From assembly GCA_040506775.1 (NCBI GenBank), contig JBEVWC010000029.1, forward strand, positions 11,874 to 75,873: a stretch of 64,000 nt of DNA, given 5' to 3'. This DNA comes from Thiodiazotropha sp040506775. GTDB taxonomy: Bacteria; Pseudomonadota; Gammaproteobacteria; Chromatiales; Chromatiaceae. The translations under genes were made by a program, and so were the position numbers. Under the pieces are notes generated by a model that saw nothing but the letters and a program-made list of their open reading frames with translations, had not been told where the DNA came from and made no database searches. Shown one piece after another: positions 27,613 through 35,904 of the stretch. The number at the start of each line of letters is the position of its first letter. Positions within the stretch are counted from its first letter, which is position 1.

Positions 27613-27691
27613 TACTGCCACACCCTGTAACCCGGTGAATCGTTTATACGGAACCCAGGCACAAACGTACCGACCATCCCGCTTTTCAATC

Positions 27692-27721
27692 AAAACAAAA
27701 AAGGGGCCGCCAGGCCCCTTT
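27692..27721 (-). terminator. Intrinsic terminator after the mddA-like gene
   Basis: Read on the minus strand: AAAGGGGCC-TGGC-GGCCCCTTT followed by TTTGTTTTG. A 9-bp stem and a T-rich tail, starting about 21 bases beyond the stop of the mddA-like gene. It also has a short T-run on the plus strand, so it could serve weakly for the tandem uvrA as well. Confidence 0.85.
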
Positions 27722-27741
27722 ACATGCTTCAGGATAGCGTT

Positions 27742-28512
27742 TCAGACACTGGCTTCAACCGAGCCACCCTTGCGCACTTTCCAGGCCGGGAAGAAACGGG
27801 CGGTGGTGCGCATGTAGCGGATGTAGCGCTCACCAAAGGCACGGATCAGATCCTTCTCTTCGTGATACACACCGATCAGGATGTAGGAGGACATTCCCAG
27901 TGCAAACAACAGGTGCCCCACAGTCATCACCGGAGTGAACCAGATCCCGATGAACGCCCCGGTCATGATGGGATGACGCACATAGCGATACAGGGAGTGC
28001 ACTTTAAAGGGCATCGGGGTGTAGTCCCGGCCGCGGAAGTAGAGCCACACCTGGCGCAGGCCAAACAGATCGAAATGATTGATCAGGAACGTGGCGTAGA
28101 GCACCAGCACCCAACCCGACAGGCCAAGACCGAGCAGACTGTAGTACAGCGCACTATCTTCGGCCTGCCACACCACACCGGGCATCGGCTGCCAACCCAG
28201 GCACAGGGCATAGGTCACCGCCGCCGTGGCCATCATGTAGGTGCTGCGTTCCGCGGCCTGGGGCATAAAACCGCTCAGCCAACGCTTGAATTTCGGCCGC
28301 GCCATGACGCTGTGCTGGAAGCCGAACAGCACGATCAGGCCGATATTGACCCCCGCGGCGAGCCACACCGAACCCGGCTCGCCCCCGTCGATGCCGTGCA
28401 GCAGGCCCACCTCAGGGATCAGGTTGAACAGGAATGCGATCAGATAAACCAGGGCGGAAGACCCCAGGTTGTAGTTGATGAAGCCGTAGAACAGTACGCT
28501 GATTTTTTTCAT
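27742..28512 (-). CDS. mddA: MddA-like methanethiol S-methyltransferase (NnrU/ICMT family)
   Basis: A 256-residue membrane protein with about five or six hydrophobic segments. It carries the methyltransferase signatures LFGFQHSVMARPKFKRWL, the YFRGRDYTP and YRYVRHPIMTGAFIGIWFTP stretches, and HEEKDLIRAFGERYIRYM near the C-terminus. MddA converts methanethiol to dimethyl sulfide with SAM, which fits a sulfur-metabolising host; NnrU-like relatives have other roles, so the substrate is inferred. GAGGA precedes ATG 28512. It is downstream of a small ferredoxin-like-fold gene, with 32 bases between, and is divergent from an HxlR-type regulator. Confidence 0.78.
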   Translation of the reverse strand: MKKISVLFYGFINYNLGSSALVYLIAFLFNLIPEVGLLHGIDGGEPGSVWLAAGVNIGLIVLFGFQHSVMARPKFKRWLSGFMPQAAERSTYMMATAAVTYALCLGWQPMPGVVWQAEDSALYYSLLGLGLSGWVLVLYATFLINHFDLFGLRQVWLYFRGRDYTPMPFKVHSLYRYVRHPIMTGAFIGIWFTPVMTVGHLLFALGMSSYILIGVYHEEKDLIRAFGERYIRYMRTTARFFPAWKVRKGGSVEASV

Positions 28513-28544
28513 GATTTCGATCCTCGTTTGGTATTTATAGTGAT

Positions 28545-28778
28545 TTACATGGCGACCAGGGTTGCCTCGTGCCCCTGACCCCTGACCTGCTGCAGGATGT
28601 GCATCGAGCCGGTCACTGCGGCGTCATAAACCACCATCAACAGCATGGGACGGTGGATGTTGCGGCGGATCGATACGATGCCACGATCCTGGTAGACCTG
28701 ATGGCTCAGCTGATCGAATTCCTGATCGCTGAGCACCTGGCGGGTGTGAATCAAAATGTCGGTAACCTGATTGTTCAT
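28545..28778 (-). CDS. Small protein, possible HMA-like ferredoxin fold
   Basis: A 77-residue protein, beginning MNNQVTDILIHTRQVLSDQEF. Its predicted beta-alpha-beta-beta-alpha-beta order (DILIHT, FDQLSHQVYQ, GIVSIRRN, MLLMVVYDA, SMHILQQVRGQG, EATLVAM) resembles the HMA fold, but there is no CxxC, so metal binding by that motif is excluded. GAGGAG precedes ATG 28778. It is the first gene of the two-gene leftward unit with the mddA-like methyltransferase. Confidence 0.7.
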   Translation of the reverse strand: MNNQVTDILIHTRQVLSDQEFDQLSHQVYQDRGIVSIRRNIHRPMLLMVVYDAAVTGSMHILQQVRGQGHEATLVAM

Positions 28779-28932
28779 AGCGTTTCTCCTCGATGTTGGT
28801 TACGGCATCTGTGTACCGTTGAGTTCATCCTAGGCGCATCCGCAGCCCCCCTCTACGCAACAAACTGGAGTTAGCCACTACATAAACCTGACAAACCCAC
28901 TACACTTTTTGGAGTTGACCTGGGCTACACTC

Positions 28933-28955
28933 TGTAAAAACCACAAACCTTTACA
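28933..28955. promoter_or_regulatory. Short dyad upstream of the HxlR-type regulator
   Basis: TGTAAA, an 11-base gap, then TTTACA, ending 17 bases before the regulator ATG, inside the divergent promoter region of 194 bases. The arms are only 6 bp, so this is a weak candidate operator. Confidence 0.3.
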
Positions 28956-28972
28956 ACAATCAGGGGGTTAGC

Positions 28973-29656
28973 ATGGAATACGGCCAGTTCTGCCCAATCG
29001 CGAAGGCCACTGAAATCCTCGGGGAGAAATGGACTATTCTGATCGTCAGGGAACTGCTCATGGGAGGCGCGCGATTCAACGAATTGCAAAGGGGGCTACG
29101 CCTGATCTCACCCACCATGCTCTCCAAGCGCCTCGACAGCCTGGAATCCCATGGTCTGGTGATCAAAAAGAAGATCCCCAATCAGAAAGGCTATGAATAC
29201 TTCCCGACCCGTTCCTGCGCGGAACTGCTGCCGATCATCAAGAGTCTCGGAGACTGGGGCATGCGCTGGGTGCGGGCCAACATCCTCGACTCGGACTATG
29301 ACGTGGAACTGCTGATGCTGTACCTCAAGCGCAGCATCAACCCGGAAGGACTGGTGGGCGATGAGACGGTGATCCGTTTTCATTTCACCGATGCCCGACA
29401 ATTTGCCGACTGGTGGATCACGGTGAAGCAGGGGATGGTGGAACTCTGCGAAAAAGACCCGGGCAAGGAGATCGATATCTATTTCACCACCACAGTGAAA
29501 AAGATGGTCGAGGTGTGGATGGGCGACACCAGTTACCGCAAGGCCATTACCAGCAATGATTTGAAGGTGGTGGGACCGAAGGCGTTGATCAACGACATCA
29601 CGGCCTGGATGCAGAGCAGTATCTTTTCAGGTATCGCCCCGGCCACCCAGATCTAG
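28973..29656 (+). CDS. HxlR-type transcriptional regulator with a C-terminal SCP2-like domain
   Basis: A 227-residue regulator. Residues 1-100 form an HxlR winged helix: CPIAKATEILGEKWTILIVRELLMGG with the sensing Cys near the start, and SPTMLSKRLDSLESHGLVIKK. The second half (about 115-220) looks like an SCP2 sterol/lipid-binding domain (VKQGMVELCEKDPGKEIDIYFTTTVKKMVEVWMGDTSYRKAI). It probably responds to a hydrophobic or reactive ligand and controls the divergent mddA unit (inference from position). AGGGGG precedes ATG 28973 by 6 bases. A short dyad, TGTAAA / TTTACA, at 28933-28955 is upstream. Confidence 0.85.
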   Translation: MEYGQFCPIAKATEILGEKWTILIVRELLMGGARFNELQRGLRLISPTMLSKRLDSLESHGLVIKKKIPNQKGYEYFPTRSCAELLPIIKSLGDWGMRWVRANILDSDYDVELLMLYLKRSINPEGLVGDETVIRFHFTDARQFADWWITVKQGMVELCEKDPGKEIDIYFTTTVKKMVEVWMGDTSYRKAITSNDLKVVGPKALINDITAWMQSSIFSGIAPATQI

Positions 29657-29681
29657 TCTGCTGTCCTACAATCGTTGACCC

Positions 29682-30233
29682 TCAGGCCGGGTCGAGCAAG
29701 GGGGTGATTTCATCCAGCCAGGCATCGATCCGCGCATCGGTCAGCAGATGCTGCAGGTGCTGGTCCAGAGCCAGGCCGATGAACCGCCCGTCCACCACGG
29801 CCCGGGAATGGGTGAACTCGAACCCCTCGGTGGGACTGCCTCCCACCAGTTCCGCACCTGCGGCGGCGAAGCATTCGTGAAGGTCCATCATGGCGCTGAG
29901 AAAATGCGCGGGGTACTGCTCCTGGTCCCCCAGGCCGAACAACGCCACCCGTTTGCCGGTAAAATCACTACCCTCGATCCCGGGAAGAAATTCAAGCCAG
30001 CTCGGCTCCCGGTTCTTGCTCTCAAGCCCGGGTAACACACCCTCTCCATAGGTCGGAGTACCGAGGATCAGGGCCGAACAGGCGAGCAGGTCATCGACAC
30101 TCACCCGGTTGACGTTCAGGGGCTTGGCGACTTTGTCATCACCGATCCGTCCTTTCAGGTTTTTCGCGATTTTTTTGGCGATCAAACGGGTGGTACCGGA
30201 ATCGGTGCCAAAAAATATACCAATCTGTTTCAT
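29682..30233 (-). CDS. Flavodoxin
   Basis: A 183-residue long-chain flavodoxin (FldA/NifF-like), an FMN electron carrier. The phosphate loop is FFGTDSGTTRLIAKKIA at about 7-23, the aromatic FMN-stacking site is near GTPTYGEG, and GLGDQEQYPAHF marks the third FMN loop. In this setting it could serve the 2-oxoacid:ferredoxin oxidoreductase nearby, though that is inference. The start is ATG 30233; the frame extends to 30353 but that part is not flavodoxin-like. No strong ribosome site is visible. Confidence 0.9.
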   Translation of the reverse strand: MKQIGIFFGTDSGTTRLIAKKIAKNLKGRIGDDKVAKPLNVNRVSVDDLLACSALILGTPTYGEGVLPGLESKNREPSWLEFLPGIEGSDFTGKRVALFGLGDQEQYPAHFLSAMMDLHECFAAAGAELVGGSPTEGFEFTHSRAVVDGRFIGLALDQHLQHLLTDARIDAWLDEITPLLDPA

Positions 30234-30488
30234 GATGCTGCGCAGGGTTCCTGGTCGTTCTGTAATAATGGACGGGGGTTCCTGGTGCCACCCTCCCCGT
30301 TTTATCGATAACAGCAAAAACTGCACCAGCACCGACAGATCCCGGTAACACACTGATTATCAGCACTTTCACTCCGAACAACACAACCCTCCTATCGGCC
30401 AAATGTATGACATCCGACAATGAGTGCGGTGAATACTCCGATCCTGATCAAGCGCTGGATTGAAGCCGGGGATGGCTTTCAGGCAGGC

Positions 30489-30518
30489 AAAAAAAAGCGG
30501 ACTTTCGTCCGCTTTTTT
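30489..30518 (-). terminator. Bidirectional intrinsic terminator after the sulfur globule gene
   Basis: AAAAAAGCGGAC-TTTC-GTCCGCTTTTTT is a 12-bp stem with a 4-base loop, U-runs in both senses. It lies 43 bases beyond the stop of the minus-strand sulfur globule protein gene. Confidence 0.9.
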
Positions 30519-30560
30519 CAGTTCGGGTTCGAATTACGAACCCGGAAGCAATCCGATCAA

Positions 30561-30893
30561 TTACTTCGCAGGAGCGGCAGGAGCCTGAGCCTGAGGAGCA
30601 ACCGGAGCGCCGTAAGGAGCACCATAAGGAGCGCCGTAAGGGGCACCGTAAGGAGCGTAACCATAGTAGTAGGGGTTGTTGTAGTAGTTGTTGTAACCAC
30701 GGCCATAACCGTTGCCGGCGCCACGAGCGCTGCCGCTCATGTTGAAAGAGAAATCGCCGTCGCCGAAACCGTCGCCCATGAAATCATTGCCGTTGTTCCA
30801 GCCGTTGTTCCAAGGAGTACCCCACCAGGCGGAAGCAGAAGCGGAAGCGGTGATCAGAGCGGCCGCAGCGGCGATTTTCACGATTTTAGACAT
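30561..30893 (-). CDS. Sulfur globule protein
   Basis: A 110-residue exported structural protein of sulfur globule envelopes. The signal peptide (KIVKIAAAAALITASASASA) ends at about residue 21. The mature part is rich in Gly, Asn, Tyr and Trp: WWGTPWNNGWNNGNDFMGDG, then GYGRGYNNYYNNPYYYGYAP, as in Chromatium CV1/CV2 proteins. It then adds four APYG repeats and an APAAPAK tail. Such proteins coat sulfur stored in the periplasm during sulfide or thiosulfate oxidation, so they imply that lifestyle. GAGG precedes ATG 30893. A strong terminator follows. The upstream region is markedly AT-rich, suitable for a strong promoter. Confidence 0.88.
   Translation of the reverse strand: MSKIVKIAAAAALITASASASAWWGTPWNNGWNNGNDFMGDGFGDGDFSFNMSGSARGAGNGYGRGYNNYYNNPYYYGYAPYGAPYGAPYGAPYGAPVAPQAQAPAAPAK
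30598..30652 (-). repeat. Tandem 12-bp repeat encoding APYG units
   Basis: Four near-identical 12-base units (GGAGCGCCGTAA-type on the plus strand) code for APYG repeats in the sulfur globule protein. Such a run could expand or contract by slippage. Confidence 0.8.
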
Positions 30894-31177
30894 TGTTAAG
30901 TCCTCAGTTTTCAGGTTTAGAAATTTTTTTATAAAGTTTGTACTGCTCACTTCATGGAGCAAAAGAATATTAGTAATTTCTAAAATAATCAATATTAAAT
31001 TATAAATCGATTTCAACATCAGATAGTTTTTATCAATCTTCCGGATGGGAACGAGCGATCCCTCGCGAATAATGGGGAACGAGTCTGGCAGGGGTACTAA
31101 TCAACAGGTGGCAGAGAGTACCCGAAGGACTTCGGGTTTAGGCGGACAGAACAACGACAACGATCGAGATTGGATGA

Positions 31178-31699
31178 TTATTCCGGCATATTGGGCGGGT
31201 CGAGATCCTCCAGTGGCTGTTCATCACGCAGTCTGCTCTGCCAGTCGCGCAACATCTCCACATGCCAACCCTCTTCCTCCGCCATCTCAGCCGCCAGTGC
31301 CCGGACCGACTCATTTGGGGAGTTCTCGGAGATCATGTGATAAAAATCCCGACCTCGGATCTCGTTGAACAGGGCGATCTCCATTGCCTGGGTCACGGTC
31401 ATCAGGTAGTTGGCGTCTTCCATGCAGAAGGCTTCCGGCGAGGAAGGACATTTCCATTTGAAATCCCAGGGCGTCAAACTGGGCAATTGCATACCCTCGG
31501 TGCGGTCATGCACCTCCTTGGCGTGTTGCCTGCTGTAACCGGCCAGTTTACGAAACAGTTCGGCCACCTCGAGATTGTGGTGGATCTCCATGCTGTCCGC
31601 CAACTCGTCATACTGGTCCCCCGAGGCTTCCTCAAGTTCCAGTGCATGAACCAGAAACTCCTCAATCGTCTCGATGGGATCGGTCGTCAGATCGGTCAT
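31178..31699 (-). CDS. Ferritin-like / rubrerythrin-family protein
   Basis: A 173-residue four-helix protein of the ferritin-like superfamily: EEFLVHALELEEASGDQYDELADSM in the first helix, ELFRKLAGYSRQHAKEV with the Glu and His ligands of the second, and EMAEEEGWHVEMLRDW near the C-terminus. There is no rubredoxin tail. It probably binds a di-iron centre and protects against peroxide. ATG 31699 overlaps the korB stop (ATGA), with GGAGGA just upstream, so it is translationally coupled to korB; an oxygen-protection role for the oxygen-sensitive enzyme is likely (inference). Confidence 0.83.
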   Translation of the reverse strand: MTDLTTDPIETIEEFLVHALELEEASGDQYDELADSMEIHHNLEVAELFRKLAGYSRQHAKEVHDRTEGMQLPSLTPWDFKWKCPSSPEAFCMEDANYLMTVTQAMEIALFNEIRGRDFYHMISENSPNESVRALAAEMAEEEGWHVEMLRDWQSRLRDEQPLEDLDPPNMPE

Positions 31700-32523
31700 A
31701 GGCAAAATTCCTCCTCCAGTTCGGCAACCGAGAACTCACTGTTATTCTCCGGCTGCCAGACCGGGTAGTTCGCAGCATAGATCACACCGGTGGCGAGGTC
31801 ATCCGTACCCTGGATCATCTGTGCCGCCTGGATGGGGTTGCTGGTAGGCAACTGCTGATCGAAACCATGCACCTGGTCTTTCCAGTCCCGCTGTTCCGGT
31901 CGAAAGGTCACACATCCGCTGAGTACCTGAACAAAGGCAAACCCGGGATACTGCATCGCTTCGACCAGAATGCGGGTCACCTCCGTGGGATCGCCGGAAT
32001 ATCCCCGGGCGATGAAACCGGCCCCCGCGGCTAGAGCGATGGCTGCGGGATTGAAGCTGGGGATCCCGGTGCCATGCGGAGTCATCTTGCTCTTTGCCCA
32101 GTCGGGACGGGTGGTCGGCGAGGCCTGACCCTTGGTCATACCATACACCTGATTGTCCATCACGATGTAGGTCATATCCATGTTGCGTCGGCAGGCATGC
32201 AGAAAATGATTGCCGCCGATGGAGAAACCATCACCATCACCGCCAGCCACCACCACGGTCAGATCCGGTCGCGCCGCCTTCAGTCCTGACGCAGCCGCCA
32301 GCGCCCTGCCATGAATGCCGTGAAAACCGTAACTGTCGATATAGGCCGGCAGACGGGAGGAACAGCCGATACCCGAAACAACCGCCACCTCCTCCTTGGC
32401 CAGCCCCAGATGAGCCATGGCCTTGGTCAGGGCCGACAGCACCGCGAAATGGCCGCAGCCGGGACACCAGACGGGCTTGATATCCGATTTGTAGTCTTTT
32501 GCCTTGAGAGAAGGTACGGGCAT
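31696..32523 (-). CDS. korB: 2-oxoacid:ferredoxin oxidoreductase, beta subunit
   Basis: A 275-residue TPP-binding beta subunit. The motif WCPGCGHFAVL, and GIGCSSRLPAYIDSYGFHGIHGRALAAA follow the KorB/OforB pattern; TPP binding is by GDGDGFSIGGNHFLHACRRN. The enzyme oxidatively decarboxylates 2-oxoglutarate or a related acid to the acyl-CoA with ferredoxin reduction, or the reverse. ATG 32523 has GGAG 7 bases upstream and is preferred to 32559. The alpha subunit gene is 1.6 kb away on the same strand, with two opposite-strand genes between, which is abnormal for this pair. Confidence 0.92.
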   Translation of the reverse strand: MPVPSLKAKDYKSDIKPVWCPGCGHFAVLSALTKAMAHLGLAKEEVAVVSGIGCSSRLPAYIDSYGFHGIHGRALAAASGLKAARPDLTVVVAGGDGDGFSIGGNHFLHACRRNMDMTYIVMDNQVYGMTKGQASPTTRPDWAKSKMTPHGTGIPSFNPAAIALAAGAGFIARGYSGDPTEVTRILVEAMQYPGFAFVQVLSGCVTFRPEQRDWKDQVHGFDQQLPTSNPIQAAQMIQGTDDLATGVIYAANYPVWQPENNSEFSVAELEEEFCL

Positions 32524-32705
32524 GAATGCACTCCGACGCAACGGGCTGATTGTCACCATGGTAATGCAACCCCAGCCCGGAAAACAGGATTAACGCCACG
32601 GGCGCCTGGTATACGGGTAATCCCGGATACTCAAGCCCGGCATGAGCGGCATAATAAGACTGGCCAATGCCAGGAAGAATTTCAAGCGCCAACAGGAAGG
32701 TCACC

Positions 32706-33362
32706 ATGATTACAGGCCCATCTCACGAGTACCCTTCAAGGTCGAAAGGCCACCCTGATCGACACGCCACGGGTCATCAGGACCCGGAAACCCTGCTCGA
32801 CGAACTCTCCGAGATCGAGATCCAGCGGGCCGTTCGAAAACGAACCACAACCGCGGAAAAATTGGCCCGCAATGCGCCTCAAGCGCATCGCAAGGAGATG
32901 GAGAAGCTGTTCAATATCGGCCTTTATGTGCACGAGCGGTTTGAACAGATTCACAAACTACCCAGACGGGACATCAATGGCGCCCTGGCGATTTTTCTCT
33001 ACGGTATCTGGTCGACCTACAACCCGGGCCACCGCATTCCTGGCCCATCCTTCCCCCGTCTGATCACTTCCTCCCATGAGATTCTTGCCAAGTGGGGGGA
33101 TTTCCTTGAAACCTATGAAAGATCCGCACCGGGGAAACGTCAATCTCTCTATGAAACCTTCGCCATGGTTGGAAACTGGCTGCTGATGATTCAGCACCAT
33201 CTCAACGCACAGCCGGACGATACTGCGTTGAACAACGTTAAGATCATGGTCCGGGAAATCATTGTACGAAGTCTCAAGATCGAGCCCGAATGCATCATCA
33301 TCGGCCAGGACGGCCACCTGATGCTGATTCCGCTGACCCACTCACAAGAGATATCCGCATGA
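32706..33362 (+). CDS. Unidentified protein, paralogue 1 of the kor insertion
   Basis: A 218-residue protein with no signal. The C-terminal part (about 60-200) is homologous to that of the next gene: KEMEKLFNIGLYVHERFEQI, FLYGIWSTYN, KRQSLYETFAMVGNWLLM and NNVKIMVREIIVRSLKIEPE. I do not recognise a named function; a DUF6683-like family is possible. The N-terminus has an acidic and basic stretch (ETLLDELSEIEIQRAVRKR). GGAAGG precedes ATG 32706. The gene lies between korA and korB on the opposite strand and overlaps the next gene by four bases. Confidence 0.72.
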   Translation: MITGPSHEYPSRSKGHPDRHATGHQDPETLLDELSEIEIQRAVRKRTTTAEKLARNAPQAHRKEMEKLFNIGLYVHERFEQIHKLPRRDINGALAIFLYGIWSTYNPGHRIPGPSFPRLITSSHEILAKWGDFLETYERSAPGKRQSLYETFAMVGNWLLMIQHHLNAQPDDTALNNVKIMVREIIVRSLKIEPECIIIGQDGHLMLIPLTHSQEISA

Positions 33363-34102
33363 AGCCCGGGAAGTTTATTGCACGGATGCTACTGACCGCA
33401 TCCCTCTCGACCTTTTCCACCCTGATCAACTGTGCCCCATCGGACGCACCGCTGCCGATGCCCGCCTTTGCCATTGAAGGGCTGGATAAAATGCTGGCCG
33501 AGTCCGTTCAGATCAGTTCCCGGAACTCCGCTTCGGATGACTCAGGAAAGGCCTTTGCCCGGGAAATCAGCACCATCACCCAGCAGGAGCTGGTCGATGC
33601 TGCCAGCAATGTCACGGCCTCGGCAAAAGAGCTGGCGAAAGTTTTCCCGGAACAGAATCGGGCGAACATGGAGAAAATCTTCAATATCGCCCTCTATGTG
33701 CAGCAGCGCATCGAAAAGGCGGCCGGGGTTCCTGAGGGAGATCTGGCCACGGCGGTATCTTCATTCCTCTATGGGGCCTGGTCCGCCTACAACGGTGGCG
33801 CTGAGATACCGGACGAAAAGATCCCGGTCCTTCACAGGCAGATCCAGCAGGTTTTCGCCAACAACGACACGATGAGGAACATCCTCAACAATGGCACAGC
33901 GGATCAACGCCAAAAACTCTACGAGTACCTCTCCATGACGGGAAACTGGATGGCCATGTTCTCCGATACTCTGAAACAGACCCAGGACCAGAACACAATC
34001 AACGCCATCCGCGAAATTGCCAAACAGCTCTACTACAGCAGTTTCAAACTGGATATCGAAAGACTGCACATTGCACAGGATGGAAGCCTGTCACTCGGGT
34101 AA
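33359..34102 (+). CDS. Unidentified exported protein, paralogue 2 of the kor insertion
   Basis: A 247-residue protein, paralogous to the preceding gene over its C-terminal 160 residues (NMEKIFNIALYVQQRIEKAAG, FLYGAWSAYN, DQRQKLYEYLSMTGNWMAMF). Unlike that gene it has an N-terminal signal (MLLTASLSTFSTLINCAPSD), with a Cys at about residue 27 that could be a lipobox (LINC, though Asn before Cys is unusual). Its start overlaps the preceding stop (ATGA), so the two are coupled. No function can be assigned. A solo MITE-like end pair lies 16 bases after its stop. Confidence 0.75.
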   Translation: MKPGKFIARMLLTASLSTFSTLINCAPSDAPLPMPAFAIEGLDKMLAESVQISSRNSASDDSGKAFAREISTITQQELVDAASNVTASAKELAKVFPEQNRANMEKIFNIALYVQQRIEKAAGVPEGDLATAVSSFLYGAWSAYNGGAEIPDEKIPVLHRQIQQVFANNDTMRNILNNGTADQRQKLYEYLSMTGNWMAMFSDTLKQTQDQNTINAIREIAKQLYYSSFKLDIERLHIAQDGSLSLG

Positions 34103-34117
34103 CAGGCATAGCCACTA

Positions 34118-34154
34118 GCAGGCTGTCCGCCTGAGAGGAATTTCAACGGCCTGC
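34118..34154. repeat. Short (37-bp) derivative of the GCAGGC MITE-like family
   Basis: The left end GCAGGCTGT and the right end GAATTTCAACGGCCTGC, which is the reverse complement of GCAGGCCGTTGAAATTC, face each other with only 11 bases between. It matches the ends of the full element at 41330-41471 with the interior lost. It lies exactly between the inserted gene pair and korA. Confidence 0.75.
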
Positions 34155-34161
34155 CAGCGCC

Positions 34162-35904
34162 TCACGCCTCAGAAAGGCTTTCCTGTATGAGGACTTTCAT
34201 CTCACGTACAACACGACCGGGACGTATCGGCAAGGGACCCGGTTGTGCCAGAGATACCGCCTGCGGTGGTAACGCTGCTTCGGCACGCAGGTAGTGGTAG
34301 AGCTGAGCACCATGATTTTGTTCCACCACCAGTACCTGATCCATATCGGCCAGGGCCTCCTGAAGTGCGGCTTTCTGCAACGGCGCAATCAACCTCAGTG
34401 CAACCACCTTGACCGGTTGACCTGCTTCACGGAGTCTGTCGGCCGCTTCCTTGACCGCACCGCTGCTGGAACCCCAGGTGATCATACAAACTTTGCCCTC
34501 TCCTGTGATTTCCGCCCATTCGGTGCCGTAATCGAAATCGGTCAGTTTATGAAGGCGCTTGTTCAACTGCTCCCGGTGGTCCACTGACATGCTCGAGGGC
34601 GTGCCCCGGGTGTTGTGTTCCAGCCCATCAGCGGTATACATGCCACAGGGGGTGCCGGGCAGAGTCATGGGTGATACGTGATCAGGACTCTCCCTGTAAC
34701 GGAGGTACTCCGCATCCGGTTGGGTTTCAACCTTTCGTACCAAAGGCAGCTCGATCTCTTCGGCGGCCTCGATGATGGTCTGGGACTGCCCCAGCGACTG
34801 ATCGGAAAGCACCAGAGCAACGGTTTGCAGGTGTTCCGACAATTGAACCGCCCACTGGGTGGTGAAGACCGCGTCGCGAATCGACAGGGGCGCCAACACC
34901 AGATGGGGTGCATCACCATGCAGGCTGTACAGCGCCTGGTTGAGGTCGGACTGTTCGGATTTGGTGGGTATGCCGGTGGAGGGTCCGCCGCGCATCACAT
35001 TGATCACGGTGACCGGTGTTTCACTCACCAGGGCCAGACCCAGGCCTTCCACCATCAGGCTGAGCCCCGGACCGGAGGTGGCGGTGAGTGACGGTACGCC
35101 ACCGAATGACGCACCAATGATCATGTTGATCGAGGCGAGTTCGTCTTCAGCCTGGAGCAGGGATCCACCGACTTTCTCAAGACGTGGCGCCAGCCACTCC
35201 AGGATCTCGCTGGCCGGGGTAATGGGATAGGCCGCAACAAACCGGATACCGCCACGCAAGGCACCCAGGCCACAGGCCTGGTTGCCCGTGATACTCCAGC
35301 GGTTGGGTTGTTTACCCGGCGCCGCCAGTTCAATCTGGGTTCGCCGATCGTGATTGTAGCCCAGTTCCAGGGCGCGCAAAGCGCTCTCGAGCACCTGGGC
35401 ACCTTTCTTCGAAAGTACCTGCCGGACCCCCTCCTTCATCGCATCCAGGGATAGCCCGCAAGTTACCGCCGCGGCACCCAGGGCGACCATGTTGAGCCGC
35501 CCTTCCGGTAATCCAGAGGCCAGGGTCTTGAAAGGAATTTCCCGAACCTGGGCGCCATTGCTGCGCAACAACGCGGGCACTTCGCCCGCTTTCGGATCAC
35601 ACAGGATCAGACTCCTCTCACCCAGAGGAATCTCGTCTGCGAAGCGTTCGATATTCAACCAGTCCAGGGCGACCAGGAGATCGTATTCATCCCCCATGCA
35701 TTCCACCGGCGCGGTGCCAAGGCGGATCATCGAGGCGGATTCGCCGCCACGTATCTGGGGTCCGGCGGAGCGGGTCATCAATCCCTGAAAACCACTTTGT
35801 GCCGCCGCTTCAAGAAGGATCCGTCCCGTGGTCACCGCACCGCTGCCACCGGATCCGGTGACCGCCACGGAGTAGCTTGTCCTGGTCTTTTGAGGACTAT
35901 TCAT
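34162..35904 (-). CDS. korA: 2-oxoacid:ferredoxin oxidoreductase, fused gamma-alpha subunit
   Basis: A 580-residue subunit. Residues about 1-180 form the gamma domain (GSGGSGAVTTGRILLEAA, SAGPQIRGGES) and the rest the alpha domain (GNQACGLGALRGGIRFVAAYPITPASEILEWLA, then DELASINMIIGASFGG and SGPGLSLMVEGLGLA). It makes the catalytic pair with KorB; no ferredoxin-type cluster motif is present. The start overlaps the stop of the OmpA-like gene by 8 bases, so it continues the leftward operon from iscX. It is separated from korB by two opposite-strand genes, so korB must have its own promoter or rely on readthrough (inference). Confidence 0.92.
   Translation of the reverse strand: MNSPQKTRTSYSVAVTGSGGSGAVTTGRILLEAAAQSGFQGLMTRSAGPQIRGGESASMIRLGTAPVECMGDEYDLLVALDWLNIERFADEIPLGERSLILCDPKAGEVPALLRSNGAQVREIPFKTLASGLPEGRLNMVALGAAAVTCGLSLDAMKEGVRQVLSKKGAQVLESALRALELGYNHDRRTQIELAAPGKQPNRWSITGNQACGLGALRGGIRFVAAYPITPASEILEWLAPRLEKVGGSLLQAEDELASINMIIGASFGGVPSLTATSGPGLSLMVEGLGLALVSETPVTVINVMRGGPSTGIPTKSEQSDLNQALYSLHGDAPHLVLAPLSIRDAVFTTQWAVQLSEHLQTVALVLSDQSLGQSQTIIEAAEEIELPLVRKVETQPDAEYLRYRESPDHVSPMTLPGTPCGMYTADGLEHNTRGTPSSMSVDHREQLNKRLHKLTDFDYGTEWAEITGEGKVCMITWGSSSGAVKEAADRLREAGQPVKVVALRLIAPLQKAALQEALADMDQVLVVEQNHGAQLYHYLRAEAALPPQAVSLAQPGPLPIRPGRVVREMKVLIQESLSEA

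Noticed and set aside
30598..30652. Possible CRISPR-like direct repeats
   Set aside because: The four 12-bp units are contiguous, have no spacers and are in frame within the sulfur globule protein gene.
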